Positions 33,767-41,026 of a stretch of 51,512 nt of DNA are shown here, in pieces. Position 1 is the first letter of the stretch; each line of letters starts with the position of its first letter. This DNA comes from Clostridium sp. (lineage in GTDB: Bacteria; Bacillota; Clostridia; Oscillospirales; Acutalibacteraceae), in assembly GCA_031272895.1 (NCBI GenBank), contig JAISSW010000011.1:1-51512 (forward strand), read 5' to 3'. The position numbers and the translations under genes are program-made. The notes under the pieces are model-generated. The model saw only the letters and a program-made list of their open reading frames with translations, ran no database searches and was not told the origin of the DNA.

Positions 33767-33972
33767 TCGTTTTGGGCTGCTTCGACTGCCGCAACATATT
33801 CTTGCGGGGTTATGCCCAGTGCGGCAAACAGCCGTGCCGCATTAATTATTGTTTTGCCTGAGCTGCGTCCACTTGCTAAATCTTCGAGCGTTCTTAAGGA
33901 TACTTGGGCTTTTTTTGCAAGCTCTGCCCTCGATAATCCTTTTTCTTGCCTGATTTTTTCAAGCACAGTCAC
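33757..33972 (-). CDS. XRE-family helix-turn-helix regulator
   Basis: A 71-residue Cro/C1-type DNA-binding protein. The HTH runs about residues 3-58, with the recognition region LSRAELAKKAQVSLRTLEDLASG near 12-34 split by the usual turn. It consists of almost nothing else, so it lacks the dimer or peptidase domain of full CI repressors. It is a candidate regulator of the small recombinase operon, in which it lies. Ribosome site AGGAGGT, five bases before the ATG. Confidence 0.82.
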   Translation of the reverse strand: MTVLEKIRQEKGLSRAELAKKAQVSLRTLEDLASGRSSGKTIINAARLFAALGITPQEYVAAVEAAQNEEK

Positions 33973-34001
33973 ATTTTTACCTCCTTTCTTGCTCTCTGGG
34001 G

Positions 34002-34175
34002 CTACTTTTTTCGCCTGCTGTAGATTTCCAACGCTATTGTAGACAGCGACAGTAGCGCGGCACTAATCGCAAGCGTTAGACATAGCCAAGCGTCTGCATT
34101 TTTTTCTATTGCAACGACAAGGCCAAACAGCAGGAAGCTTACCAACGCGCTGGAGTATAGAGTTGACTTTTCCAT
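34002..34175 (-). CDS. Small two-helix membrane protein
   Basis: A 57-residue protein with two hydrophobic helices (about 6-22 and 30-51) and a basic RRKK end. An open frame runs 67 codons further upstream, but those overlap the neighbouring gene and look non-coding. The ATG at 34175 lacks a Shine-Dalgarno; a GGGGAGG/CCTCCCC hairpin ends 33 bp upstream. Its holin-like size is noted, but it sits in the recombinase operon rather than in the lysis cassette. Confidence 0.5.
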   Translation of the reverse strand: MEKSTLYSSALVSFLLFGLVVAIEKNADAWLCLTLAISAALLSLSTIALEIYSRRKK

Positions 34176-34208
34176 GGCTTTTGGTGTATACTTAGGTTGT
34201 GGGTACTT

Positions 34209-34226
34209 GGGGAGGTTTCCCTCCCC
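34209..34226 (-). other. Perfect hairpin with GAAA tetraloop
   Basis: On the minus-strand RNA GGGGAGG, GAAA and CCTCCCC form a 7-bp stem with a GNRA loop between two small genes. No T run follows, so it is not a terminator; mRNA stabilisation, processing or protein binding are options. Confidence 0.45.
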
Positions 34227-34243
34227 TTTCCCCGCCGGGTCGC

Positions 34244-34384
34244 TTAACGCTTTCTCCTTGTGCGGTGTCTGCGTTTTGCGGCTCTCTTTTTTTCCGCAAT
34301 AACTATCCTGTAGATGTTGTATGCGGTTGTTGAGATACCGGCGATTGCGGCGCTTATCGCTGCAATCATTTCCCAAGCCTTCAC
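34244..34384 (-). CDS. 46-residue single-helix membrane peptide with basic tail
   Basis: Starts at a GTG (34384) right after a full AGGAGGTGA ribosome site. Residues 4-30 are a hydrophobic helix (MIAAISAAIAGISTTAYNIY as core) and the last 12 residues are nearly all Arg/Lys. It is the first gene after the perfect promoter at 34410-34438, so it should be strongly expressed in the lysogen. Its shape recalls small membrane toxins and superinfection-exclusion peptides; there is no family match to support either. Confidence 0.6.
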   Translation of the reverse strand: MKAWEMIAAISAAIAGISTTAYNIYRIVIAEKKRAAKRRHRTRRKR

Positions 34385-34409
34385 GAACTCACCTCCTTTC
34401 GATGGTCTT

Positions 34410-34438
34410 ATTATACCACGTTTTTCCGTAGTTGTCAA
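34410..34438 (-). promoter_or_regulatory. Perfect sigma-A promoter of the recombinase/regulator operon
   Basis: Minus-strand TTGACA (34438-34433), a 17-bp spacer and TATAAT (34415-34410) are exact consensus. It would drive the small membrane genes, the XRE gene, the 82-residue gene and the recombinase. An ACAA-A-TTGT dyad lies about 40 bp upstream and could be an operator. Confidence 0.88.
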
Positions 34439-34506
34439 GCCTTTTGGGGCAAAAGCCACGATTTTATCAAAAGTTTACAAATTGTTCACATTTGCTAAAT
34501 TGCAAC

Positions 34507-34538
34507 AAAAAAAGCGGCAAGGCGCAATGCCCTGCCGC
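34507..34538 (-). terminator. Late operon terminator
   Basis: GCGGCAGGGC (34538-34529) pairs with GCGCCTTGCCGC (34525-34514) with one mismatch, and seven T follow (34513-34507). It ends the long lysis and structural transcript just before the recombinase operon promoter. Confidence 0.85.
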
Positions 34539-34550
34539 TGTAGTGACCAG

Positions 34551-34584
34551 TTCGCGTTCGCGAAATTTCTTCCGCGAACGCGAA
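34551..34584. repeat. 12-bp perfect inverted repeat
   Basis: TTCGCGTTCGCG (34551-34562) and CGCGAACGCGAA (34573-34584) with a 10-nt spacer, itself built from tandem TTCGCG units. TATATTTTTG follows on the plus strand. It lies between the endolysin stop and the terminator. It could be a second terminator for plus-strand transcription or a protein-binding site. Confidence 0.7.
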
Positions 34585-34622
34585 TATATTTTTGACTTCG
34601 TGAAGTTTTTCTCTGCGTTCCC

Positions 34623-35312
34623 TTAGATTTTCTCCAGAAAATCCAAGCTCACATATTGCCCCTCGGCAATTTTAGCCCAGCCCTTGAGCGACCCCGGTCC
34701 GACCGCCTCGGCAAGCACCGTAACCTTTGCGCCGTACTTCAAGGTCTTGAAGCTCGCGTAGCTCGTCCCCGCGCCTTTTCGCACGTTCAGCCCCGCCTTA
34801 GCCGTCACTTTCGCCGCATATGATTTGAATGCCGGGACAACCGGCACCACACTACTCTTGCCCTCAAGATACGGAAGCGGGTCAACCCACTTGCCGCCTT
34901 TACTCAGCCCGAAGTGCAGGTGCAAGCCCGTACTCAGCCCGCTGGTGCCCATGGTGCCGAGCGTCTGCCCGGCTTTGACCTTATCGCCTTTCTTGACGCA
35001 GACCGTCGCAAGGTGGTAGTACGCCGTCACATACCCGTTGCCGCAGTCAATCTCCACATAGTTGCCGTACTGCGCCACGCCTTTCAGCGTCATATCGCCC
35101 TTGTTGGGCTTGCTCCCAACGGCGGTTTTGACCGTCCCTGCGAACGCCGCAAGCACACGGTCGCTCTCCGTCGGCTTGTCGTCGCGCACAATGTCGACAC
35201 CCTTGTGCGGGCTTGTCTTACTATACGGGGCAGATGTCGCCCCGAACGCAAGATTCAGCCACTCCTTGCCGCACGCCAAGAAGTGTATTTTATTGCTCAG
35301 CTTCTTACCCAT
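34623..35312 (-). CDS. Endolysin: M23 peptidase plus SH3 domain
   Basis: A 229-residue lysis enzyme. The M23 domain (about 20-145) has HKGVDIV near residue 37 and HLHFG near 128, giving the zinc set. After a linker, a bacterial SH3 domain (about 162-229, KAGLNVRKGAGTSY and TLKYGAKVTVLAE) should bind the wall. There is no signal peptide, so release depends on the holin encoded directly upstream. Use of a peptidase instead of an amidase or muramidase is less usual for phage lysins. The GTG three bases upstream is possible, but the ATG at 35312 lies at a better distance from GGAGGG. Confidence 0.9.
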   Translation of the reverse strand: MGKKLSNKIHFLACGKEWLNLAFGATSAPYSKTSPHKGVDIVRDDKPTESDRVLAAFAGTVKTAVGSKPNKGDMTLKGVAQYGNYVEIDCGNGYVTAYYHLATVCVKKGDKVKAGQTLGTMGTSGLSTGLHLHFGLSKGGKWVDPLPYLEGKSSVVPVVPAFKSYAAKVTAKAGLNVRKGAGTSYASFKTLKYGAKVTVLAEAVGPGSLKGWAKIAEGQYVSLDFLEKI

Positions 35313-35315
35313 CAC

Positions 35316-35582
35316 TTAGCCCTCCGCGCCGGTGTCGGCGTCCTCATCGGCGCTGTCGTCATCGGTCGCCTCTGTGCCGTCCGCCTCCGGGATACCCGCA
35401 AGGCTGGTCAGCAGGCTCAGCAGCGTCGCCATGCCGATAATCCCCAGCAGCGCCCACCAGTCGACGCCCCACAGGGTGTTAGCCGCCAGTGCCGCCAGTG
35501 CAGTTTGCGCCGCCGTCTTCAGTGCCCGTGTGAGCGCCGCCGCCCACCACTGCGCACTCGCCAAACATTTGATACCTTTCAT
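35316..35582 (-). CDS. Phage holin, r1t type
   Basis: An 88-residue membrane protein. The N-terminal half has the r1t-holin pattern (WWAAALTRALKTAAQTALAAL), followed by a second hydrophobic helix (about 46-63) and an acidic Asp/Glu tail of 22 residues. Holins collect in the membrane and open it at a set time so the lysin can pass. It directly precedes the endolysin gene, three bases apart. Ribosome site AGGAGGTAAAC. Confidence 0.88.
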   Translation of the reverse strand: MKGIKCLASAQWWAAALTRALKTAAQTALAALAANTLWGVDWWALLGIIGMATLLSLLTSLAGIPEADGTEATDDDSADEDADTGAEG

Positions 35583-35624
35583 GTTTACCTCCTGTAATAT
35601 GTAATATATATCCGCTCTTTCGGG

Positions 35625-35804
35625 TCAATGACTGCCCTGAAAGAGAAAATAGCAGTCTTCGCAGTGCTGTGATTTACACCGCTCACACACGCGGGAGCAT
35701 GGGTACAGCTTGCAGGCTATACACGCCCTATCGTCCCATCCGTCAGCCGCCTGCAGGCAATGCGTCTGCAGCCGCACGTTGTAGCCGCCCATGCTTTTAG
35801 CCAT
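35625..35804 (-). CDS. 59-residue Cys-rich phage protein
   Basis: A short ORF with a strong site (AGGAGGGGG, six bases before the ATG) between the holin and the 106-residue membrane protein. It carries eight cysteines. Seven of them fall in the second half as CIACKLYPC, CERCK and CEDC, a zinc-finger-like set, and two histidines lie near them. The first half is neutral (MAKSMGGYNVRLQTHC). No family recognised. Its place in the lysis cassette might be fortuitous; a metal-binding accessory is the safest description. Confidence 0.65.
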   Translation of the reverse strand: MAKSMGGYNVRLQTHCLQAADGWDDRACIACKLYPCSRVCERCKSQHCEDCYFLFQGSH

Positions 35805-35817
35805 GCTTGTCCCCCTC

Positions 35818-36138
35818 CTACATATGTATGCTGCGCTCTACTATTTCGCGGTATATGCCGCGCAGGTTCTCTTGCGCATTTTCTGCGTTTTCGCGCCGCT
35901 TCGCAAGAGTGCCGTTAGTGACTTTCATGCGCTCCAGCGCGTCTACCGTTTCGAGCAGCAGCTCACCCTGCGCCATGAGCGTGTTCGCCTTGGCGAGGCT
36001 CAGCTCCGCCTCGTCCTTATGCAGCTTTTCGTGACGCTGCATTGCCGCGTTGTTTTTTGCGCCCACGATGGCGCTTGTGATTGTGGCTACCGCCGCGATA
36101 GCCGCAACCAGTATAGGCGTAATCACCGCCAATTCCAT
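35818..36138 (-). CDS. Membrane protein with coiled coil (second holin or spanin-like)
   Basis: A 106-residue protein with one N-terminal membrane helix (about 4-27, Ala/Ile-rich) and a long charged helix (about 30-100) suited to coiled-coil formation. The layout resembles XhlA/haemolysin-XhlA type proteins that work beside holins, though with the helix at the other end, so the match is only by shape. It lies between the tail fibre genes and the lysis genes. Confidence 0.65.
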   Translation of the reverse strand: MELAVITPILVAAIAAVATITSAIVGAKNNAAMQRHEKLHKDEAELSLAKANTLMAQGELLLETVDALERMKVTNGTLAKRRENAENAQENLRGIYREIVERSIHM

Positions 36139-36164
36139 GTTGACCCCCTAATGATTCGTAATAT

Positions 36165-36848
36165 CTAATAGCTCTGACCCGCCAACCTATATACTCCCGT
36201 ACCATTCAGGTACGCTTTTTGCACCTGCTGCCCGCCGATATTCAGCTTGCCGACGGGGATTTGCACACCGTCGAGGTATAGCTTGCTCTCGCCGTAGTCA
36301 GACGGCGTGTAAGTCCATGTAACGTCAAACTGGATTACAGGCTGGTCAAGGCTCATGTTTATCCACGAGGTATTGCTGAACAGGTCAGGCGGCGTATATG
36401 CCCCGGCAACGATTGTGAGGTTATTTGTGCTTGTGCCGTTGCTCCCAGTCGTGTATGATAATTCTCCGCGCGTCCCGGTGGTGGGTTCCTTTTCGTTTAT
36501 CAGCTGCGTCAGGTTGGTTATGTCGTTGCCCGTGCTGCTTCGCGAGCCGTACCATACACCAACCTTTCGGCTTGAGTTGGTGCCGCCCGTTGACTTGACA
36601 TATGTGCGCCATAGCACTTCCGCGCTCCAGCTTGTGAGCGTGCCAAGCGACTGGTTCCAAAGCGTCGGTATCCATTCTCTTATTCGCGGCCACGGGATGT
36701 ATGCGGTGGCGTACGTCCATCCGGCGCTTGTGCTGCCGACGCGGTACGCACCCCATGTGTTATCTCCGTCCGTGCTGTTGCTTGCGACTATCGTATATCC
36801 GCCAATATCCAGCCAGCTTGCGTCGATTGTTTGCGTCAGTACAGCCAT
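36165..36848 (-). CDS. Phage tail fibre/receptor-binding candidate
   Basis: A 227-residue Ser/Thr/Trp-rich protein without cysteines or hydrophobic helices, probably all beta. The last 40 residues (KLYLDGVQIPVGKLNIGGQQVQKAYLNGTGVYRL) look like a short tail-tip domain. It is the last structural gene before lysis, the usual place for host-recognition proteins. No named family recognised. Confidence 0.65.
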   Translation of the reverse strand: MAVLTQTIDASWLDIGGYTIVASNSTDGDNTWGAYRVGSTSAGWTYATAYIPWPRIREWIPTLWNQSLGTLTSWSAEVLWRTYVKSTGGTNSSRKVGVWYGSRSSTGNDITNLTQLINEKEPTTGTRGELSYTTGSNGTSTNNLTIVAGAYTPPDLFSNTSWINMSLDQPVIQFDVTWTYTPSDYGESKLYLDGVQIPVGKLNIGGQQVQKAYLNGTGVYRLAGQSY

Positions 36849-36851
36849 ACC

Positions 36852-37556
36852 TCACCCCACGATGGCTATCAAGCCGGTCTTGTCCGCAAGCGCGTCATAC
36901 TGCGCCTGCGTGTACACGTTGAGCTTCAGCACTCCCGTCGCTGACTGCACCACGGCGGTACTCAGCGCCGGGAGTATGGTGTTGTTGACGCTTGATTGTA
37001 GCGCCGCTATGGCGCTTTCCAAATTCGCCAGCGCCGTCATTGCCGCGTCCCAACCGTTCACGCTCAAGGTACCGTTGACTTCCGCAAACGACTGTCCGGG
37101 CGCCTCACTCGACAGCACAAGCCCCAACTGCTCGAGTGTCGCGACGCCGATGTCGCCCGTGGCGCCTCCGCTCCCGCCGCTGCTTCCGCCGCCCTCAAGG
37201 TACCAATTGTACAGCGTTTGCAACGCCGCATACGCCTGAAACGGCATTATGCCGCCGGTTGTTTCGCTCGCGATTGGCAGCGCAACCGTTTGCTCGCCCG
37301 TTGTGCCGGACGGCTGCTCCATGATGTCCGCGCCAATCTCTACGGTGCTGGTACCCTCCTGCACCGTCGCGGTTATCCCCGTGACGATTTGCGGATACGC
37401 GGACTTGTCCAGCTTGCCCGCAAGCGTAGTTGATATGCTCTCCTCGGCGGCGGTTGCGCGATTGGTTTCGGCGGCAATTTGACCGCTGAGCATTTCGCCT
37501 GCCGCAACAATTTTATCCCACAGGTGCGCAAGCCCCGTTAAGCTTAGCAGTTTCAT
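36852..37556 (-). CDS. Phage tail fibre protein
   Basis: A 234-residue protein. The N-terminus (SLTGLAHLWDKI, about 5-16) is shared in style with the neighbour at 37569-37982 and probably attaches to the baseplate. A coiled-coil stretch follows (about 18-50), then a beta part, a Gly/Ser-rich linker (GGGSSGGSGGATG near 118-131), a helical stalk (about 160-195) and a terminal TQAQYDALADKTGLIAIVG, a motif found at the tips of phage fibre proteins. Function is inferred from place and layout. Confidence 0.7.
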   Translation of the reverse strand: MKLLSLTGLAHLWDKIVAAGEMLSGQIAAETNRATAAEESISTTLAGKLDKSAYPQIVTGITATVQEGTSTVEIGADIMEQPSGTTGEQTVALPIASETTGGIMPFQAYAALQTLYNWYLEGGGSSGGSGGATGDIGVATLEQLGLVLSSEAPGQSFAEVNGTLSVNGWDAAMTALANLESAIAALQSSVNNTILPALSTAVVQSATGVLKLNVYTQAQYDALADKTGLIAIVG

Positions 37557-37568
37557 ATCCCGCCTCCC

Positions 37569-37982
37569 TTATGTGTCCGTTACGGCGTCTATGTCAGTTG
37601 TTGTCAACTCTTGCACGTCGCTCGTCTGCAAATAGCCGGACAGGTCGATAGCCGGGTTACTCGTCATCACCCATTCGCCATTCACGGCGATGTACCCCTC
37701 GCGCATAGCCGCGTTCTGCGGGTCGGGGATAAGGTACTCTGTGTTCGGGTCTGCCGACGCGATGTCGGGCAGCTCGTCCACCAGCACCTTTGCGTAATGC
37801 CCCGTGACCGCTGTCGCGATTGCGCTCTGCACCTGCGCTGCGGTCTGATACCCCGCGTTGTTCGTCAGCTCGCTCACGTCCGTCGGAATTGCAGACGCGA
37901 GTGACGCGACAGACGACTGTATGCGCGCCAGAATTTTTGCCCAAAACGTCGCTAAGGACGTTTGCCCCATGTATTTTGCCAT
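37569..37982 (-). CDS. Phage tail/baseplate-associated protein
   Basis: A 137-residue protein. It begins with GQTSLATFWAKI, paralogous to the start of the next fibre gene. A helical linker with SELTNNAGYQTAAQVQ follows, a motif seen in many fibre proteins. The second half (ADPNTEYLIPDPQNAAMREGYIAVNGEWVM) is a small beta domain found in phage tail proteins. It probably is an adaptor or short fibre. Confidence 0.65.
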   Translation of the reverse strand: MAKYMGQTSLATFWAKILARIQSSVASLASAIPTDVSELTNNAGYQTAAQVQSAIATAVTGHYAKVLVDELPDIASADPNTEYLIPDPQNAAMREGYIAVNGEWVMTSNPAIDLSGYLQTSDVQELTTTDIDAVTDT

Positions 37983-37997
37983 TTTTTTACCTCCTCG

Positions 37998-38465
37998 TTA
38001 GCCTGTTATGTTGTTTATGTCGTCCACGCTCATTTCGGTCATGACCGCCGCATTCTCTACCATTTCTTGCACCTCGAGCACTGCGGCAAGCAGGTTATCG
38101 CCTACATCGCCCTGCGCCGTAACGTCCATCACCGCCGGGGCAAAGCTCAACGTAAGCTCGTGTGAGTGCGCCTCGCGCTCCGGCTCTGTGTTCACCGCGT
38201 AGATTGTCATATTGTTGTTTAGCTCCGCGCGGCTCGTAACAGTCCGCCACAATGCTACGCTTATAACGCCGTCAACGCATTCCAATGGCGCTGACACATC
38301 ATTACCGAACATTGCGTAATAACCACTGTATCCTTGCAATCTCTCCGGCAACGTTATTTCTAAGGTGACTGCGTTGTGTTCGCCCTGCACACCTGCGCGC
38401 ACGGAAGTCTTGAGCGGGCGGTCCTCCGTCAAGTCTATGGCTATTATTTGTGGTTGGTCAATCAT
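37998..38465 (-). CDS. Phage baseplate/neck-fibre protein, BppU-like N-terminus
   Basis: A 155-residue protein. The beta-rich part (about 1-115) resembles the N-terminal domains of upper baseplate proteins that join fibres to the tail. The C-terminus is helical and Glu-rich (VLEVQEMVENAAVMTEMSVDDINNITG). It overlaps the XkdU-like gene by four bases (ATGA) and is translated with it. Confidence 0.6.
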   Translation of the reverse strand: MIDQPQIIAIDLTEDRPLKTSVRAGVQGEHNAVTLEITLPERLQGYSGYYAMFGNDVSAPLECVDGVISVALWRTVTSRAELNNNMTIYAVNTEPEREAHSHELTLSFAPAVMDVTAQGDVGDNLLAAVLEVQEMVENAAVMTEMSVDDINNITG

Positions 38466-39505
38466 TGTTTTCTTGCTCCAATCTGTATGTTAATACGATT
38501 AGATGTGTTATTATTGTCCGCAAGCCCGCCGGCATTCCATGGATATATCCATATGTGCGGCTCAAAATTGATGTATCCGGCGACGACATAATCTCCCGCT
38601 GTATCCTCATATCCCGGCGCGGTCGCCTTGTCCGCAAGCACGGCGGCCGAAGCCACTTCAAGCTTTGCCCCGCCCGGCTCGCCAAAGGCATAGAGTGTCT
38701 TTTGCGTCACGCTGTATTGCTTACCGTCCGGCGTATTCCACAGTTGCCCACCGCTTAGCGCCGTGTCGCCGATTATTGTGCTCGTGGGTGGCACGACGGT
38801 GTCCGCCGTCAGCTCATCCGGGCTAAACATGAGCTTAGCCAGCGGGATATAAGAGCCGGCGGCAGTGTTATTGATTACCGCCTGCCCGGCAGAGGTAACG
38901 ACAAAATCCTCGGGGAATTTCATTTGGCCGAAGCTGTAACTGTACACCAACATTGTCATCAGTCCCGCAGGCGCGGCTTGTGTTGCCCTGCCGCATAAGG
39001 TTTCTTGCGCTAATATGTCCATGTCATTGACTTCGGCGCCAAAGCTGTTCGGCACGGATCGCAGTTGTAATACGTTGCTGCGGTTATCGCCTGATGTCAT
39101 GTAGTATATAAACGGGGCTGTCCACTCCAGCCATGCGGGAAGGTTGGGGGAATTTTGCGGGCAGCTCAAGATGTTAATCAATGTTTTTAGATAATTATTG
39201 TCAGCCCCAATCTGCGTGTCATCAAGTTTGGGGCTGACGTAATTACTTTTTAACGCCGCTGTCAACAATTGCCGGCGCTGTTCGTGCGTCAAGCTCTCCG
39301 TCAATTTTCGCGGCAAACCATAATAATGCTCCAGCCTTTGCAGCTGACTATCCGTATTAGCGTTGAGCGGCGACACTCCGTCAAGGATGGAAACCATATC
39401 GCTTTCGGCCTGTTCCAGCGCTACATCCTCCGCTTGATATATTGCGCTCATTTCTTGCAGCTCGGAAATAAATCCCGGCGCGTAATCCTCAATATTTATG
39501 CTCAT
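38462..39505 (-). CDS. XkdU-like (DUF2313) tail protein with long C-terminal extension
   Basis: A 347-residue protein. Residues 1-190 fit the DUF2313/YmfQ family of Mu gp48/XkdU-like baseplate proteins, including PRKLTESLTHEQRRQLLTAAL near 65-85. The rest (about 190-347) is an added beta-rich part that the shorter relatives (about 190 residues) lack, ending in a strand-rich GYINFEPHIWIYPWNAGG. The extension may be a fibre anchor. The start at 39505 overlaps the previous stop (TAATG). Confidence 0.8.
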   Translation of the reverse strand: MSINIEDYAPGFISELQEMSAIYQAEDVALEQAESDMVSILDGVSPLNANTDSQLQRLEHYYGLPRKLTESLTHEQRRQLLTAALKSNYVSPKLDDTQIGADNNYLKTLINILSCPQNSPNLPAWLEWTAPFIYYMTSGDNRSNVLQLRSVPNSFGAEVNDMDILAQETLCGRATQAAPAGLMTMLVYSYSFGQMKFPEDFVVTSAGQAVINNTAAGSYIPLAKLMFSPDELTADTVVPPTSTIIGDTALSGGQLWNTPDGKQYSVTQKTLYAFGEPGGAKLEVASAAVLADKATAPGYEDTAGDYVVAGYINFEPHIWIYPWNAGGLADNNNTSNRINIQIGARKQ

Positions 39506-40623
39506 TACGCCACCGTCCCTAAGATTGGCACATCTGTGTAGCTCAGCTCCCAATCTCCCGTTGTGCTTGTGCTGCCGCTTGACATAGTTACCGCAGTGAT
39601 ATTTAAATTTGTCGCGCCCTCCAAGCTGTACAAAATTTGTTTTAGCCTGCTTGTGCGGATATAATTAAACTTCCAGCCGTCATTTGTCAATTTCATCTCG
39701 CCATAATTAGCGCGTACTTCGGCGAAATATTTTTCGATTTCCGTTGCGGCGCCGGAAAGCCAATCGTCATCGACTGTTCCTGTTTTTGTTATGGTTATGT
39801 TAATCGTTTTGTTTGTGGGCGTAGCGACATATACTTGTTGCCCGATTGGGGCTACCCCTAATCCGCAGCCCATTGTAGACCCTGCACTGCCGGGGTCAAG
39901 TAACGCTTGCAATTGGCTTACATAACTTGAGCTAATCGGCTTAAAGTCTACCCCAACGACATATATGCGCACCGCGTATCCTGCGCCGCTGTAATCGTTA
40001 ATGCTTAGCGGGTTGACCACACAAGCCCCAACAATATTTATTAACGACAAAAACGCTTTCCAATCATCTACGCTGCCGACAAACAGCCCTCGGCTCATTC
40101 TGATTTTTATCGCGTTGCGCAGGTCGTCGTCTGTCCATTGGTCGACACCGGCGGTAGTGACGTTAGACACCGTTACTGTCTGCAAGCCCTCGACAAAATC
40201 TATGGGCAGCAGCTGCGAGCCGGCGGACAAACCTCCGGCAACCCCGTCCTGCTCACAGGTTAAAGACACATAGCCGCCAGTGCCCATAGATGTTACGGTA
40301 TATGTGTGCCCGCCGCCGGAAAATCTTGTGCCGGTCGCAATATTAACGGCCGACGGCGTGTATGTGGCGAAAATAACCGCAGGTATACCGCGTAAACGGC
40401 TAAAGCCTATTGCCGACGCAAAACGCTCAAGATACTCGCCCTCGGCGGTGTCGGGGAACGATTGGTCGTAATAATACGCAAGGTCTACATACAGTCGCGC
40501 AAGCTCGGTGGCGGCGGGAGCTAATGCGTCATAAATTACGCTTCCTTGCCGCTTGTCGAAGGTTTCGTCAACCTGCGCAAGCAAGCTTTCAAGTATGGCT
40601 TCGGTTGTTTTGTCTTCGAACAT
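39505..40623 (-). CDS. Baseplate J-like protein (XkdT-like)
   Basis: A 372-residue baseplate wedge component. Typical features are the N-terminal KRQGSVIYDALAPAATELARLY near residues 23-44, DTAEGEYLERFASAIGFSRLRG near 57-78 and the middle beta domain with GVDQWTDDDLRNAIKIR near 165-181. Counterparts in P2 (gpJ), Mu (gp47) and PBSX (XkdT) connect baseplate to the sheath. The upstream 25 codons of the open frame overlap the previous gene and lack a ribosome site, so the start is set at 40623. Confidence 0.92.
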   Translation of the reverse strand: MFEDKTTEAILESLLAQVDETFDKRQGSVIYDALAPAATELARLYVDLAYYYDQSFPDTAEGEYLERFASAIGFSRLRGIPAVIFATYTPSAVNIATGTRFSGGGHTYTVTSMGTGGYVSLTCEQDGVAGGLSAGSQLLPIDFVEGLQTVTVSNVTTAGVDQWTDDDLRNAIKIRMSRGLFVGSVDDWKAFLSLINIVGACVVNPLSINDYSGAGYAVRIYVVGVDFKPISSSYVSQLQALLDPGSAGSTMGCGLGVAPIGQQVYVATPTNKTINITITKTGTVDDDWLSGAATEIEKYFAEVRANYGEMKLTNDGWKFNYIRTSRLKQILYSLEGATNLNITAVTMSSGSTSTTGDWELSYTDVPILGTVA

Positions 40624-40624
40624 C

Positions 40625-41014
40625 TTAAGCCTCCAATTCTGCGACAAGCTCGCCGTAAATAGTCTGTATCTTAATGCTGCAAACGGCATTCGTGCCAATT
40701 ATATCTATGTCGATTTCGGCGTCCTCAATGCGGTCGTCGGCAAGCAGCGCCTCGCGTATGTTTGCCGGCAGCACGGCTCGTACCGTTTCATGGTCTTCCC
40801 CGATTGTTTCAAGTATTTCAACTCCGTAATTCTCGTCATATATTGGGTAGACGAACCGCTCGGTTTGCAACGTGCAGCGAACCGCTTGCTCAAGCGCTTC
40901 GCGTCCGTCAATGTATCCGTCAATCCTGCCCGTTACCCAGTTGATTTTGTAGGTCTTTGTCGGCTGTTCCTCGTCCCAATATTCAAGGTTGTATAGATTT
41001 TCAGGTGCTAACAC
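40625..41014 (-). CDS. DUF2634 baseplate protein (XkdS-like)
   Basis: A 129-residue protein of the gpW/gp25-related baseplate family. TYKINWVTGRIDGYIDGREALEQAV (about 21-45) and RFVYPIYDENYGVEI (about 53-67) are characteristic. In PBSX-type phages it lies between DUF2577 and baseplate J proteins, as here. It ends one base before the next start codon. Confidence 0.9.
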   Translation of the reverse strand: MLAPENLYNLEYWDEEQPTKTYKINWVTGRIDGYIDGREALEQAVRCTLQTERFVYPIYDENYGVEILETIGEDHETVRAVLPANIREALLADDRIEDAEIDIDIIGTNAVCSIKIQTIYGELVAELEA

Positions 41015-41026
41015 GTCTTACCCCCC

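Noticed and set aside
36355-37239. Plus-strand ORF of 294 codons across the fibre genes
   Set aside because: Antisense to two tail genes that fit the operon spacing; no ribosome site on the plus strand.
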